A stretch of 64,000 bases of DNA from Boswellia sacra (taxonomy: Eukaryota; Streptophyta; Magnoliopsida; Sapindales; Burseraceae), in contig SNVD02008757.1 of NCBI GenBank assembly GCA_013180625.2, positions 186,001 through 250,000 on the forward strand, given 5' to 3'. Positions within the stretch are counted from its first letter, which is position 1. The number at the start of each line of letters is the position of its first letter. Below the pieces are notes generated by a model. The model was given only the letters and a program-made list of their open reading frames with translations, ran no database searches and was not told the origin of the DNA. Both the position numbers and the translations under genes were made by a program. Shown here in pieces: positions 1 through 11,563 of this stretch.

Positions 1-834
1 CGACTATACTCGTGTTCAGCCACTCAAAATCGTCTGCCTCGAGGGTGAAATTTCTATCTTTTTTTAGTTATTTATTTCATGAATTACTTAAATGTTTGGT
101 TCGTGAGAAAGTGCTAGAATTCGATAAACAAATTGCAGCATGATTTTAAGTTTCTATTTTTCAAAGTTGAGATTTTTACTTGGCAGATGTTGAAACGTCA
201 CCTGTTCCGGCTCAGAAACGAAGGAAGATCTACGATCAAGTTGTAAGAATTTCTAATGTGCATATTATGCGGCTGCTAATATGCTTTATTTGTTATAATA
301 TGGTTAGAGTATGAAGTAGAGGTTTTAATTACTTCCCAGTAACGTAATATTGCCTTTTGGATAAATATGAAACGGTTGGTAATAAAATATTAATATAATG
401 TTTAGGAGTTGATGTTACAAATTGCAAGTGTAATTTTTAGTGTTCCTGGAATATTGTTATTGTAGCACTACTGGGCTTTTGCATCTCCATGGTCTGGATA
501 GTCGATGACTGTGTTAGAAATTGGAGTTTGTTTGATGAATGTGATGAATCTCATGTTTCATATTTTGTGGATTAGGTTGAAAAAAAGTTGGATGTCAAAG
601 ATATAGAGGTGGTGAATTGTGAAGATGAGGAGGAGGAAGATTGGCTACCCCCGCCACCGAAAGTTTTAGTAGGGAACCAACTTGCTGAGGATTCGGCTAT
701 AAAGAAATTGAGGTAAATATAAATGAGAGGTTCTGTTTTTGCGATTCACTCTTTAGCTGTTAGAGTAAACTACGATTTTCATTGTCTGACATGTGGTTGG
801 AATATGTTGTATACAAGCATGATTCATAGATTTT

Positions 835-873
<39 letters not shown>

Positions 874-2469
874 AATGGAGAAATGATTGTATATGATTTT
901 GAAATGTAAGATATATATTTTTAACTCATTTTGGTGTCTATTTCTGTTTCATAAGGATTTGTTGTGACATTGAACGAAAGAATTAGTTGAAATATCTGTA
1001 AAGATGGTTGACCCAGATGAACAAGAAAAAGAAAGAACCTATAAAACTGTAACATTCAATCAAACAAGTATCAGAACTGATGTTCCAGGATTCTTTTTTG
1101 TCCTCATTTACACTTCTTTGCCACCGTCTTCATTATTAGTGTACCCGAAATGTACAGGTTAATGAAGCAAGAATTGGTGTCAGTTGCCAAATCAGCTAAA
1201 GATGTGCTTCAAGCTGTGGAGGATTCTGTAAAACAAAATTTTGGTAGTTCATTTCAGGCTTCATTAGATGCTGCGGCTGAGCAATCATTAAAGCCTCCTT
1301 GTGAAAGGGCTAAAATAGTTATTTCTGTCCAGGACAAGGAAGGACTAAAGCAATTTCGTGTTTACATGGTATAAGATTTCTGCTAATGTTCAGATAAACA
1401 CGAAATAAGTTTTCTGCTAATGCTCGGACTTTTGTTCTGTATAATCTGTTTGTTTATCTCCAGATTTTTAGTTTATTAATTATTGTTTTGGTGGGAAGAT
1501 TTGGATGGAGATTTAGCTACCTGCTTCACACTTGTTTCTAAAATTTCCACTTGTTCACACAAGAAATTTGTAGCTGAAGTAGAATTACATCTTTAGGCAG
1601 TTAAAAAAAAACATTTCTTTTTAACTTTATTATAATGATTTCCCTATACCTTACATGTCAGATTGTTAATTGCATTAAGTTACTGTGCACATATTATGGA
1701 GTGGTAAGTTTTAGGAGTGGAATCTATCTAGGCCACTTGTTTTCTGTAAGTTTTGATATCATAGTTCCTGAGGTACAAGACAAGAAATAATAGCGTCATA
1801 TTTCTATGTAACTGCATATCAACGAGGTTATTCCAGTTGATGTCATTTAGAAGAATTTGCACATTGGGATATGCATGGTATAAGAATCATAAATGACTTA
1901 CCATTGTTTTCTTGCTACGAATAAACAAAATAGGCATTCCTCGAGGAGAATGCGGGACATCTTTCAAGAAAGCTTCACGCTGAAATGGAGATGAAGAGAT
2001 AGTAAAGTCTTGGGTTTCAATGTTGAGAGTGTGCAATTTTTTGAAATACTTAATGATAGGACCTTATCTAGAATGTTCCTCCTAGGACACTGCTTAGGTG
2101 GAACTAATATTTGTCTATTTATATTTATTCTTAATTTCAAGTATATGTCCATTCCATGTTTTCGGATTTACATGTCATAAGATTGCTATACAAATACAAG
2201 CTTTGTTCTTTATGTGAATCGTCATTCTCTTCTTTACTTTCTTCAGTGTCTTCTGTATGTTATGATGTTATAGTTATTTAAAATTTCTTCTATTGCTATA
2301 GGATGATAAGTTTGAGCGGCTCTTCAAACTGTATGCTGATAAAGTTAAGCTTGACATGCAAAATTTAGTGTTTTGTTTTGATGGGGAAAAAATTGGTCCA
2401 GCAGCTACTCCTGCTGGCCTTGGAATGGAAGATGATGACATTATTGAAGTCCATGTGAAGAGAAGCTGA
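1..2469 (+). CDS. Rad60-SLD ubiquitin/SUMO-like protein gene, 3' part (5' end outside window)
   Basis: Visible exons are about 2-44, 187-242, 576-713, 1158-1368 and 2302-2469, all with GT/AG borders; the gene starts upstream of the window. The early exons encode a basic segment (QKRRKIYDQV) and then an acidic stretch followed by DWLPPPP. The last two exons encode about 75 residues from KIVISVQDKEG through FRVYMDDKFERLF to the stop after EVHVKRS, a ubiquitin-like beta-grasp fold of the Rad60-SLD/NIP45 SUMO-like type (F-D-G-E-K-I and G-M-E-D-D-D-I-I-E-V are the family hallmarks). Such proteins are thought to mimic SUMO and bind SUMO-pathway enzymes in the nucleus. The closest gene I recall is Arabidopsis At1g68185. 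Oddity: in exon 576-713 the DWLPPPP frame and the following KVLVGNQLAED frame are offset by one base at a run of four A (660-663), so as written the product would end before the Ubl domain. The frame is recovered in the remaining exons. Confidence 0.8.
837..870. repeat. (CT)n microsatellite in an intron
   Basis: An uninterrupted CT dinucleotide tract of about 33 bases lies in the intron between exons 576-713 and 1158-1368 of the Rad60-SLD gene. Confidence 0.95.
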
Positions 2470-4115
2470 CTGTGGTAAGTTGTCACTTCATTTTTAAACC
2501 TTGGAAGCATGGCATATGAATTCTGATCCTTTCGGGTTCTCATGTTAATGCTTACTTTTATGAAAGTGCCAGTAACATTTATTTTAGGGAAATAAATCGG
2601 TTTCAAGCAAATAGGATTTCAAGAACTAGAGGTTTTTTTGAGATGGGTCTTATGGAAGAGTAACCCAGTTACAGTATGTTTTCACTGGTTCATTTAGAGC
2701 TTGTATTTTAGTGACCTTCATGTGTTGGATTAGGCAGCTTTTTTGTGTTTTTGTTGGAATTTACTAGAAGGGGGAGAAAATTCGGAACTATTATTCAGAC
2801 AGGCACTTTAGCATTGAAGTGGTCAATGATCTGGAGTTTTTTAGATGCAAATCAAGTTAAGATTCCAATTCTGGACGGTTTTGCTTGCTTAAGTAAGCTG
2901 TTCAGTATGTTTTGTTTTATCATCACTAACTAATTAGATAAAGTTTTTATGTCATAATGGAGAATGAGTCATGCTTGATAAAAGCAGGGGGTTGGTTGAT
3001 TGCTGCATCAATAAAATATATCTTCATAACATGATTAAACACTCTTAAGCATTATTTTAGAGAACATAATTCTGATTTCGGTTGGTTTTACGAATTTTGC
3101 TGTATAGAAGGGACACATCAGGCACTTAGCTGCTAGACCTTGGTTTGTGTACTAATCTTAGCGTTTTGGAGAGTTCCTCGTATTCTAATGTCTTTGCATG
3201 CCCTTCCCACATATGCCTGTACAATTTCGCATGCCCTTCCTATATATGCCTGTACAATTTCTTAACCCTTCTTTGTAGTTCTAAAAAATTTGGATGCTTG
3301 TGAGCACAAGTAGAGTTTCTTTGCTTATGTACCAATGAATAAATTGAAAATTATCTTATCTTACAATTTGTCACTGCCTTTATTTCATTTCTGTTATGCC
3401 TTGATATTGAATTTCTGTTAACTTTATGACTTGATTATCCCTCCACTCACTGCCTCTATTTTGTTTCAGGTTGTGCTTTACCTCTGTCCTTAATCAGAGT
3501 GTGTTTTCCTTTGGGGGACTAGATTGCCCGTAACAGTGGATCTTCAGGTCTTTTGCCATTGTTGATTTTGTTTTTTTGAATTTAACAAATTTGTGTCCTC
3601 AATTGTACAGTTCCATGCAAATTCCCTAACAGTCTAATTATGGATAGCCATCCGAAGGAAAGAAAATTTGTTTATTTGTAATTTTGTTGTTCAGCTTCTT
3701 GGGTACAGAATTGCAATCTAGTAAGGTATTGTTGGGCAAATTTGGATTCTTGCCTTAGTTTCTGTAGGCGGCTTGCACATTGCCCATTTTCTTATGGAAT
3801 GTAACTAACATTTGATTGTAATTTCAAAATGTATATTAGTGGTTGGGATTTGGGTAATGGGAGATCAATTTTTTAGTGATGGTTTATTTTTTAGGCAGAT
3901 TTGAGCAGAGGTTGGGAATTGGCACCTTTTGACTCACTTGGCATGGTCAACTTCTATTACACAATATACCTGGAATCAGTTATTTATTTATTTATTATTA
4001 TTATTTTTAATTTATTTTTCACGTATTTGAACCACAACCTCCCTTTACCCGGCATTAGTGTCGGTGCCTCAGTGCTATTCAATCTGAAGAGTTTCTACAG
4101 TCTGGAAAGATTGAA
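2470..4115. other. 3' UTR and intergenic sequence of the Rad60-SLD gene
   Basis: A splice-donor-like GTAAGT follows the stop codon at about 2475, and a pyrimidine-rich acceptor (TTTGTTTCAG) lies at about 3460-3469, so the 3' UTR may be spliced. No further coding signal was seen. The stretch ends at the left border of the MULE at 4116. Confidence 0.5.
3196..3261. repeat. 33-bp direct tandem duplication
   Basis: Two adjacent 33-bp copies (3196-3228 and 3229-3261), both beginning GCATGCCCTTCC and ending CTGTACAATTTC, differ at only two internal positions. Confidence 0.9.
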
Positions 4116-4145
4116 GGGAAACTTTCACTTTTGGCCTTTTTTTTT

Positions 4146-5859
4146 GGGTTTAATGTCACGAAATACTCAGACCTTTCGGTTTAATATCTTGCATATAATT
4201 TGTTTATATTTTGTCATAAATTTTACCCCTATAGTTTTTAAAAGTCATCACACAAACTCTTCCGTAAAAAATTCCGTCAAATAAAGGTAAATAAGTTGAT
4301 TTTAGAGGGTTGAATTGGTCATTTAACTTTCTTTCATTATAATATAAAAATTAAAATTTCTTTCACTCAACAAGTTCGTCTGCTTCCTCTTACTTTCTCT
4401 TTCTTTTCTTTTTCCCAATACTACAGGCAACACAGCACACCTCAATAAGGCCCAGAAAACCAACAAAACCCAGAACAAAACCCAGAAAATTATAGCATGA
4501 ACAGAATTTTTCCTTTCTTCTCTCTTTCCTAAAACCACCAACATATTAGCATCAATATCCCCTCATAATAATTTTTTTTAAAGAAAACCCTTTAAAATCA
4601 ATTACCCTCACAATAATTCTTTTTTCCAGTATTCCTCGCAATCTTCTTATGTTAAACAAACAGAAACAGCTAGGTTCTTTCTCCTTCACGCTGTAACACC
4701 AACACCAATCCAGCTAGCTTCTTTTGCCAATTGCATCAAATAGCCAAACCAATCCAACAAGCACTTCATATGATCCAATTACTCTCACATCACTGAATCC
4801 AACAAGCACACAATGAAATCAAATCGAAGCATATATAGCTTTTGCCACTGCCACTGTGTTGAAGCTGCTTTCGCTGCTACTCATGTCGCTTCTAATCAAG
4901 TTAGGGTGCTTCATCCAGGATCTTGCCAGAATGCAAACACATCACTAGCCACCAGCAGAATTCAAGCTGACACAAGATAATTCAAAAATAGAATTAAATA
5001 AAATTAAACAAAAGTTTTCTAACGTAATTCCATATTCTTTAAAATAATAAAATTTGTATAATAATTTGATTGTATATTAAGAGATAAAAAAAATCCCAAA
5101 AATAGAAGCAACTATTGATGGAATTCACACAAAAATTTTGTGAATGTTAAAGCAGAGTAATCAAAATTTAAAAAATTATAATAATAATTTAATTTCTCTA
5201 TGTTGGGTGCAAGGTATCTCGATCGGATGTAGCCCTGCTCACCAAGATATGGCAAGTCACTGCAACCATGGTCGGTTCACCTCCAGCTGCCGCGGCCACC
5301 ACTAGATTGGCAACAATTTCTTTAAAGTCAGAGATGATAGAGGAGGTGTCAAAGAGGCGATGGAGATGATGGAGGAGATGGGAGCGATGGAGATGGCAGA
5401 GGAGATGGATCACAATGGTGATGAAGGAGGAGATAGGAGGCAATGGAGATGGAGGAGGAGATGGGAGCGATGAAGATGGCAGAGGAGATGGGCGGCGATG
5501 GAGATGATGGAGTAGATGGGAGCCGATGGAGATGATGGAGGAGACGGGAACGATGGAGATGGCAGAGGAGATGGTTGGCGATGGAAAGCAGGGAAGATGG
5601 TGGGAAATGACGGGGAGGATATTATGAAGATTTGGAAATTACGGTTCAAATTAATTATTTTATTATTTTTTAGTTAATTAATTATATTTATTAAGGGTAT
5701 TTTTGTAAAAGAAGTTAAAATGGATGAAAATTTAACGTAACGTGAGGAAGGTCTGCGATAAATTTTAAAAATTATGAGGATGAGATTATGATAAAATGTA
5801 AACGATCTATATATATATAGTATTAAGTCCAAAGATAAGGGTACTTTAGACATTATCTC
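4146..5859. mobile_element. Non-autonomous MULE nested in the left TIR of the larger MULE
   Basis: Long imperfect terminal inverted repeats of more than 120 bp. The left end reads GGGTTTAATGTCACGAAA then CCTTTCGGTTTAATAT; the right end, inverted, reads GAGATAATGTCTAAAG then TCTTTGGACTTAATAC. Similarity continues through the blocks TTTATATTTTGTCATAA and TTTACATTTTATCATAA. Nine T residues precede the left end (4137-4145) and a longer T-run follows the right end, consistent with a T9 target duplication. The interior has no recognisable transposase; it holds transcript-like pyrimidine-rich sequence and a GA-rich repeat. It splits the TIR of the surrounding MULE, so it inserted later. Confidence 0.7.
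5330..5600. repeat. GA-rich imperfect minisatellite
   Basis: Many imperfect copies of a short unit built on GGAGATGG, GAGCGATGGAGATGG and GATGGAGGAGATGG, inside the nested MULE. The His- and Ser-rich minus-strand reading frames here come from this low-complexity sequence. Confidence 0.85.
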
Positions 5860-6299
5860 TTTTTTTTTTTTTTTTTTTAACAATGCACTCCAAATATTTT
5901 CAGCATACTATCTCCCTCCAAAATTTTGCAAACTTTGACTAAAATACCCGTGTTGTATTAACTCTCGGTGAATAACTTTAATCACTACCATTACTCTCTA
6001 TCTCTTTTAAAATCAAAACTAACTTAAAATCAAGAAACTACTATCTAAACACTCTATTCAACAATTTAATCATACGAAGAAAGCAAAAATCTAAGTTATA
6101 AACCTTTGGAAAAGGTAATGTTTTCTCTAACTAAGGTCAAAGTAATTTATTCTACAATATAACACTATCTAGGGCTGTGAAATTCATCCTACATGTGTAG
6201 GAAGAGACAAAAAATGATTGGAATTGAGTTATTTAGATTGGTTTTGCAATTTTTGATCTGAAAATCGTGATTTGGGTTGTTTATGTTGCTGTTGTATTT

Positions 6300-6560
6300 C
6301 CAGATGTCTAATTTGACAAGTCGAATAAAATTTGACAATTCGACAGTTGAACTGTTGAACCGTCGTCAAAGTTTAGTCAAATTATCGAAGTTCTATTGAA
6401 ATTTTGTCGAACTTTTACCTTGTGTCAAATTGTCGTTGAATAGTGTTATCGAATTGTCGAAGTTGTGTCGAACCAATTAGACAATTCGACAATGATTTGT
6501 CGAATTGTCAAATTTTTGGATAGAATTGCCTATTTTGGACCAATTTTAAGGATTTTTTGG
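6300..6560. repeat. Left subterminal TCGAA/TTGTCGAA repeats of the MULE
   Basis: A cluster of degenerate decamers around TCGAATTGTC, TTGTCGAA and AATTCGACA in both orientations, near the left end of the large MULE. The same vocabulary recurs at 9150-9540 near the right end. Subterminal motif clusters of this kind commonly bind transposase; that function is inferred. Confidence 0.65.
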
Positions 6561-6606
6561 CTTCTAATTTAGTTTCACTAATATTAGGACGTGTTCGACT
6601 TCATAG

Positions 6607-7148
6607 ATGAATGGTATTGGATTTGCTTTATTCTTTGATGGAAATGGGGAGGTTTTATCTAATGGGGACTATGTTTACATGGGTAGGGAGGAGTTGTCAT
6701 TATTGATTTTAAGAGATGCTTCTTACGAACAGTTTCTGCAATTGATATGTCAAGAACTTGGGTTAGATGGCCGTAGAACAAGCTTCAAATCGAGTGCCTA
6801 GTATGATATTAGGAGATATGTTCTCTCCCTATAAGAAATCAACGTGACTACAGATTTTTGATTGGAGATTCATTGAAACATTTGAATGAATACACACTGT
6901 TACATGTTGAGGTTGAACAACATGTCAAGCGAACAAGTAGACTAGCCATTGTTGATCAGACACGGTTGATCAACATGGAATGTGTACTTACCATCACAAG
7001 CCAAGACCCAAGAATGCAGACACTCTCGCTGGGCAAGTCTTCAGATAATTGTATGATCGGGACCTCCGGAGTACTAGCCTACAACAAATGCACGACCTCA
7101 TCGATCACAGGAGAGAACTATGCTGGGTTAGGAATCTGTTGGTTGTGA
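6607..7148 (+). pseudogene. Relic of the N-terminal region of a MULE transposase
   Basis: The first 64 codons (6607-6798, then TAG) read as a plausible start of a plant MULE transposase, including LLILRDASYEQFLQLI and CQELGLDGRRT, a pattern seen in the MuDR N-terminal region. After the stop the similarity continues in shifted frames (YDIRRYVLS, then IGDSLKHLNEYTLLHVEVEQHV at about 6858-6925) and finishes near 7148. The MULE catalytic domain and SWIM zinc finger are absent. The family call comes from pattern recognition only. Confidence 0.55.
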
Positions 7149-7249
7149 CTTTAGGGTGTCAGCGTAGAGTGATTCGCTTCCTCTTGCACGGAATAACTAC
7201 ATGTTAAAGCAATTAGTTGATGTAGTATTGCAAATTATGAAAACAATGT

Positions 7250-9045
7250 AAATATCAACTAACCTCGACATCCTCAGCAAACACCGCTTGCTCCTCTTTG
7301 AGCTCCCAGACCTCTTTGCGCAGCTCTTACACCTTATCACGCAGTGCCCGCATCTCCTGGGAGTGTTCGGCTTGCATTTCCTGGACCGCTATAAGATGAA
7401 CAACAAGAGTAGCAACCATCTTTGCATGATGGACTGCAAATTCATGCTGAATAGCCTCGAGGAGAGCCGGAGGAACAATAAACTCAGAAGAGGCCTACAT
7501 GGAACCAAAAATAACTTGTTTCATGCATGAAAAACATAACCCATTTCAATAATAAAGTGCTGTGCTTGTATTTTATCAAAACATATACTGACCTAACCCT
7601 CTGTGTGCACAAAATGAGAGTTAAAAGCTTCCTCAGACGCTCTAGGGGTGGGACCCTTCGGTGTAGACAACACTAGTTGCTTCAACTTGATCTTATTCTG
7701 GGCCCTTGCATCAACGAGGACTGGTAACTCATTCTCCTTGGCCCACTCAACCAGTGTGCATTATGGGCTATTAATCTAGCGCCGATTCTCTATATACAGG
7801 TTGCTGCTCTGCTGCCTTTGGACGTAGGCTTATGCTAGAAGGATCCTCTTGGTCAGGAAAAATAAACAAAACTCGAGATTAAAATGTAAAGTGAGTTATA
7901 TAAGCAACCTTTGGCAAACGTGAATGTACAATTGTAGTGTCCTGGCCTGTCGGGTTCCACCGAACACGTCCTTCAAAACCTCTGTCTTGGTGAATCAAAA
8001 TGCGTGGGATCCTCTCTTCATACGCCGCACCCGTCCGTGCGTACGATGACCACACAAATGGAATTGCCTTATACGACCAGATCTACATCAATAAAAGCCA
8101 CAGATTAGACACGTCCATCTATTTTATATCATTTAAATACATGATAACCAAACTAACGTCTATAAAAATGAAAATAGTTCAAGTACCTGGAAAGCGTATG
8201 CGTATCCATAAAAGTTGTATTTCTCCTTCGTGTGTGACTTCTTTGTCTTGCACCTTTATAAATACTTTTTCGCCCGATCTAATATGCTAGTCCTTAGACC
8301 GTTGTACGTCTCCCTCCCTACAAGTTTGCCTCAAGGATACTCTTTGAACTTATCCAAATTATCGACCAGTTCGAGGTAATCCAAATTTATCGGATTGGTT
8401 TTTAGCCAGCCCAATAAGAGACGCTCTAATACCTAATATGCTGTTAACTTCACTGCATCCGAATTTCTCATATTGCTAAAATCCATTGACTCGATCCAAG
8501 ACTTGAATTCAATAACCTTCATATGCTTTCTGCCCAAAAACCATTCCTTCAAACACCTATCCCTTAAGCAGGGCTTAGGGTTCTTCTCAAAATCAGGTGG
8601 CTGACTGAACTTTAGGCCCGTGATCAGTGCAAACTCATGTTTGGAGAATCTTATAACCTTCCCTGCATGATTAACAATTCAAATATCAATGTAAACATAA
8701 ATAGACATTTTGTATTGCAATAGTAGAACAACAATGTCTTAACGAAAATGAAGTACTATAGCTCCTCATCCTCAATGTCATACGTCTTTAACTCATGCAA
8801 TAGCATATTGTTGACCAGTTTGCCCGGGAAAGTCAAGTCCTGTATCTATATTAGATCACCGAAGCCTGTCTTCTTGTTGAAGATCCTCTTCTGCTTTTTG
8901 GTACGCCTAATGTACATGGAAATGCAATTCAACCCCATCATAGTCATAATCACCCCATCGAAATGGGCAATATTCGATGTTTTTAGGTCGAAAGTGATTC
9001 TTGGTTTTGGGGGCTCTATATGTAGACCTGAAATGAAGGGTATAA
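7250..9045 (-). pseudogene. Decayed DUF1985-type transposon ORF (minus strand)
   Basis: Reading the minus strand from about 9045 down, coding-like blocks appear separated by stops and probable introns: an upstream block around TFPGKLVNNMLLHELKTYD; a DUF1985 block at about 8665-8190 with SKHEFALITGLKFSQPPDF, SDAVKLTAY and YNFYGYAYAFQ; WSYKAIPFVWSSYARTG at about 8080-8030; and a coiled-coil-like tail near 7450-7270 (EFAVHHAKMVATLVVHLI). DUF1985 is a plant domain carried by MULEs, often fused to a Ulp1-like SUMO protease; no protease catalytic motif was seen here. Three or more in-frame stops make it a pseudogene. It is convergent with the transposase relic at 6607. Confidence 0.6.
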
Positions 9046-9149
9046 TGGGTTAGAACCAGAAAAGCATGCATGACATGTACAAAAAAGCAAATCTATTAAA
9101 AAATTCAATAGTTCAACCATGGGCAAATCAAACCATCAATTTGAATATT

Positions 9150-9540
9150 TAGGTAATTTGACAGCACAGAGCCTCGTTCGATAATGGTGGTTTCAATTTC
9201 GACCAACTAAATCGATAGTTCGATGAATTTAACATAGACTTCGACAACAGTTTGACAACATACCAAATTAGACTATATAAGATGACAACCAATTTAACAG
9301 TTCGACACATGTTCGACGTTCGATGGTTCTGTGACTAATCATTGAATTGTCAAATCAACAAGTCCAGAATTGACAAAGTCAATTCGACAGTTCAATGATA
9401 CCTATCCTACAGTTCGACGATTGTTCGATAGTACAACAAGTTCATTAGACAGTCTGATAATATGATTCAATAACAAAGTTCAACTAATTTGATAGTTCCA
9501 TGATGGTTTGCTAGTTCGATACCATCAAACCATTGTCGTC
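9150..9540. repeat. Right subterminal TCGA-rich repeats of the MULE
   Basis: Dense degenerate copies of GTTCGACA, CAGTTCGATGA, AATTCGACAG and CAATTTGACAG, the same word set as at 6300-6560. This supports assignment of both clusters to one element. Confidence 0.65.
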
Positions 9541-10133
9541 TTCAACCTCTAGATTACAAAGATTTCACAAACAAAACATGCATTATCCTCAATACCCATA
9601 ACAATCCAAATGCAATATCAACATAATAATGAGCATTATACAACAACTATTAATTATAAATTACAGATAATATGGGTTTAAAATCATTCCAGATTCCATA
9701 AATTGCAAAAAACATCACAATCAACAAAAATCATCACTTTATCTATTTAAAAAAACAAAAAGTCATCCCAATCAACCAAAATCAATAAAATGGGCAGAGA
9801 ATGAAGAAGTTAAACTGTACCGTGACTATCTTAGTTTCTTTCTCTCTCTATGGTGGATGACTCTTCCTCTACCTCTAAAGCTTTGCTTAGTTTTCCTTTA
9901 TATCTCTAAAGAAGTAAAAAAATAGAGAAGTGTGGAAAAATGGTAAGAGCTCTTTAAGAAGGCGAGGAATCTATAACGGTTGCGGGAGGGAGATGTTGTT
10001 TTTCAAATTTTAGAGGTTGAGTGGTTATAGAAAATGAGGGCAGGCTGGTCCTTTCAGCGTACAGAGGCTAATGTGCTGAAAACTTTTGTGGGGCAGGCTA
10101 AAAGTAAAAAGGCCCCCCAAGAGAAAATTTCCC

Positions 10134-11220
10134 AAGGTTTAATTCTTGTACAATCCAACAGAACCAGCCAACTGAACTCCTTAGTACACAATTCATTCTA
10201 GTCGCACTTATTCCCATTTAGCATCCATTAGAGGCCTTTAAATAGTATATTATCTCCTAAAGTGCTTTTTGACGGCTTAGGATCCTCTGGAAAAAGTTAC
10301 CAAGTTGTGCCAAAAAGTGATTTTTGTTGTCTTACCAGAAACCGGGAACATGTATATGTTTATGTTTGCTCTCATGTTTGGCAGTCGGTTTGAGCATTAG
10401 GTGAGAATTGATACTCTTGACCGTTGAAGCACGAGGATCGTAGGAAATTGTATCGACATTTCATGTCCATTACCTGTTCACATTTGAGGTTTTCCTCCAA
10501 ATTGGTAGACCCTTACCTGCAATAACGTAAGACATGTGCCATTGCTGGGCCTATTTCTCCAACTGCTGCCAATTATGCCATGTTTACATCATAATAATTA
10601 TCCATTTTCCAGCTGCATTGCCTTCTAGTGGGATCAAGTTAAAGTGATACTGTAAAAAGGAGAAAGTTACTAGCATTGGAAACAAGTTTTCACTCTTTTT
10701 TCTTGTAAAATTGTTACTTTTAGTAGTATCTTTCAGTAATTACTAACATTAGATGAATTTATCTTTAACCCTTTTAACAGAGATTTAGAGATAGACTTAA
10801 AATTTTTTTAGTTATTTTGTTTTTAAGAACAACAAAATTTTAGAAGTTTTAGCGAATGGAAACGTGTTCCATGAAATTCTTTAAATGACAGTAAAAAAAA
10901 CGATATAATTGTTGGCGATCACATCCACATCTTAAGTAATTTATGCTATGACCACTTTCAAATCTTGAGTCAACATTAACGACTTTGATTGCATAATAAC
11001 TAATTGATTATCTTCTAAGTCAAGGCAAAACTCACTCAGATTCCCAAGCTTAATAGCATATTAGTTTTGAGAAATGCCAGCATTTTTATTAAATTTTTAA
11101 TTATTTCTGGTTATTATTCAAGGCCACGGGTGATACGGATAAAATTTATGTAGTTTTAGAAAAAGAAGATTCCGTGTCAGAAATTAGTCTCAAAGCAAAG
11201 CGGTCCAACAGCGTGGCTGT
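10134..11220. other. Intergenic, nothing coding seen
   Basis: AT-rich sequence between the right border of the MULE and the promoter of the B-box gene. No ORF, TIR pair or RNA gene recognised. Confidence 0.6.
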
Positions 11221-11228
11221 CTTAATGC

Positions 11229-11359
11229 TACGTGGCGAATGGCCATTGGAGGAGGCAGGTAAACTTTAGGATCACTTCACATGACAATCTTTGGAGTTAA
11301 ACAGTTTCACCTCACATGCACATGGATAACATCGGGGGTCCCACAACCCCTACCACGTG
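11229..11359 (+). promoter_or_regulatory. ACGT-core elements upstream of the B-box gene (G-box)
   Basis: TACGTGGC at 11229-11236 is an ABRE/G-box-like element, and CACGTG at 11354-11359 is a perfect G-box. A further ACGTCA lies near 11400. They sit about 200-330 bp upstream of the probable first exon end (11563). Such motifs bind bZIP and bHLH factors (HY5, PIF classes); regulation by light or stress is inferred only. Confidence 0.45.
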
Positions 11360-11563
11360 TTCACTTCCACGTTTGCAAAAAGTTCACGCTCTAGTCTCAC
11401 ACGTCAGCTCAAAAAGGTGAGAACAAGATAAAAGCAAAACAAAGAGAAGAGAAGGGAAGCTGATCACTGAGTACTCTCACAAAAGAGCTAATAGATTTTC
11501 ACAGATTCTTTTCTTTTCATCTTCTCATGCTCCGGTTATTTTTTTTCTCGAGAAACAAACGAG

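Larger units (their letters stand above)
4116..10133. mobile_element. Mutator-like element (MULE), defective, about 6.0 kb including a nested insertion
   Basis: The left end (GGGAAACTTTCAC, then TTTTGGCC and a T-run, resuming after the nested element with TTTTCAGCATACTA) matches the inverted right end (GGGAAATTTTCTC, GGCCTTTTT, TTTTCAGCACATTAGCC). The 9-bp flanks AAGATTGAA (4107-4115) and AAGGTTTAA (10134-10142) agree at 7 of 9 positions, the target-duplication length of Mutator-like elements. Inside are a plus-strand relic of the N-terminal region of a MULE transposase, a minus-strand DUF1985-type relic, and degenerate TCGAA-rich repeats near both ends. No catalytic transposase domain was seen, so it cannot be autonomous. 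It separates two genes that are neighbours in Arabidopsis. Confidence 0.75.

Noticed and set aside
4116..4145. Taking 4116-4145 as flanking DNA of a single MULE at 4146
   Set aside because: The inverted right end at 10070-10133 matches these 30 bases plus the sequence resuming at 5880, which requires the nested reading.
5198..5649. His/Ser/Leu-rich and Pro/Ser-rich minus-strand frames
   Set aside because: They come from the GA-rich minisatellite in the nested MULE.
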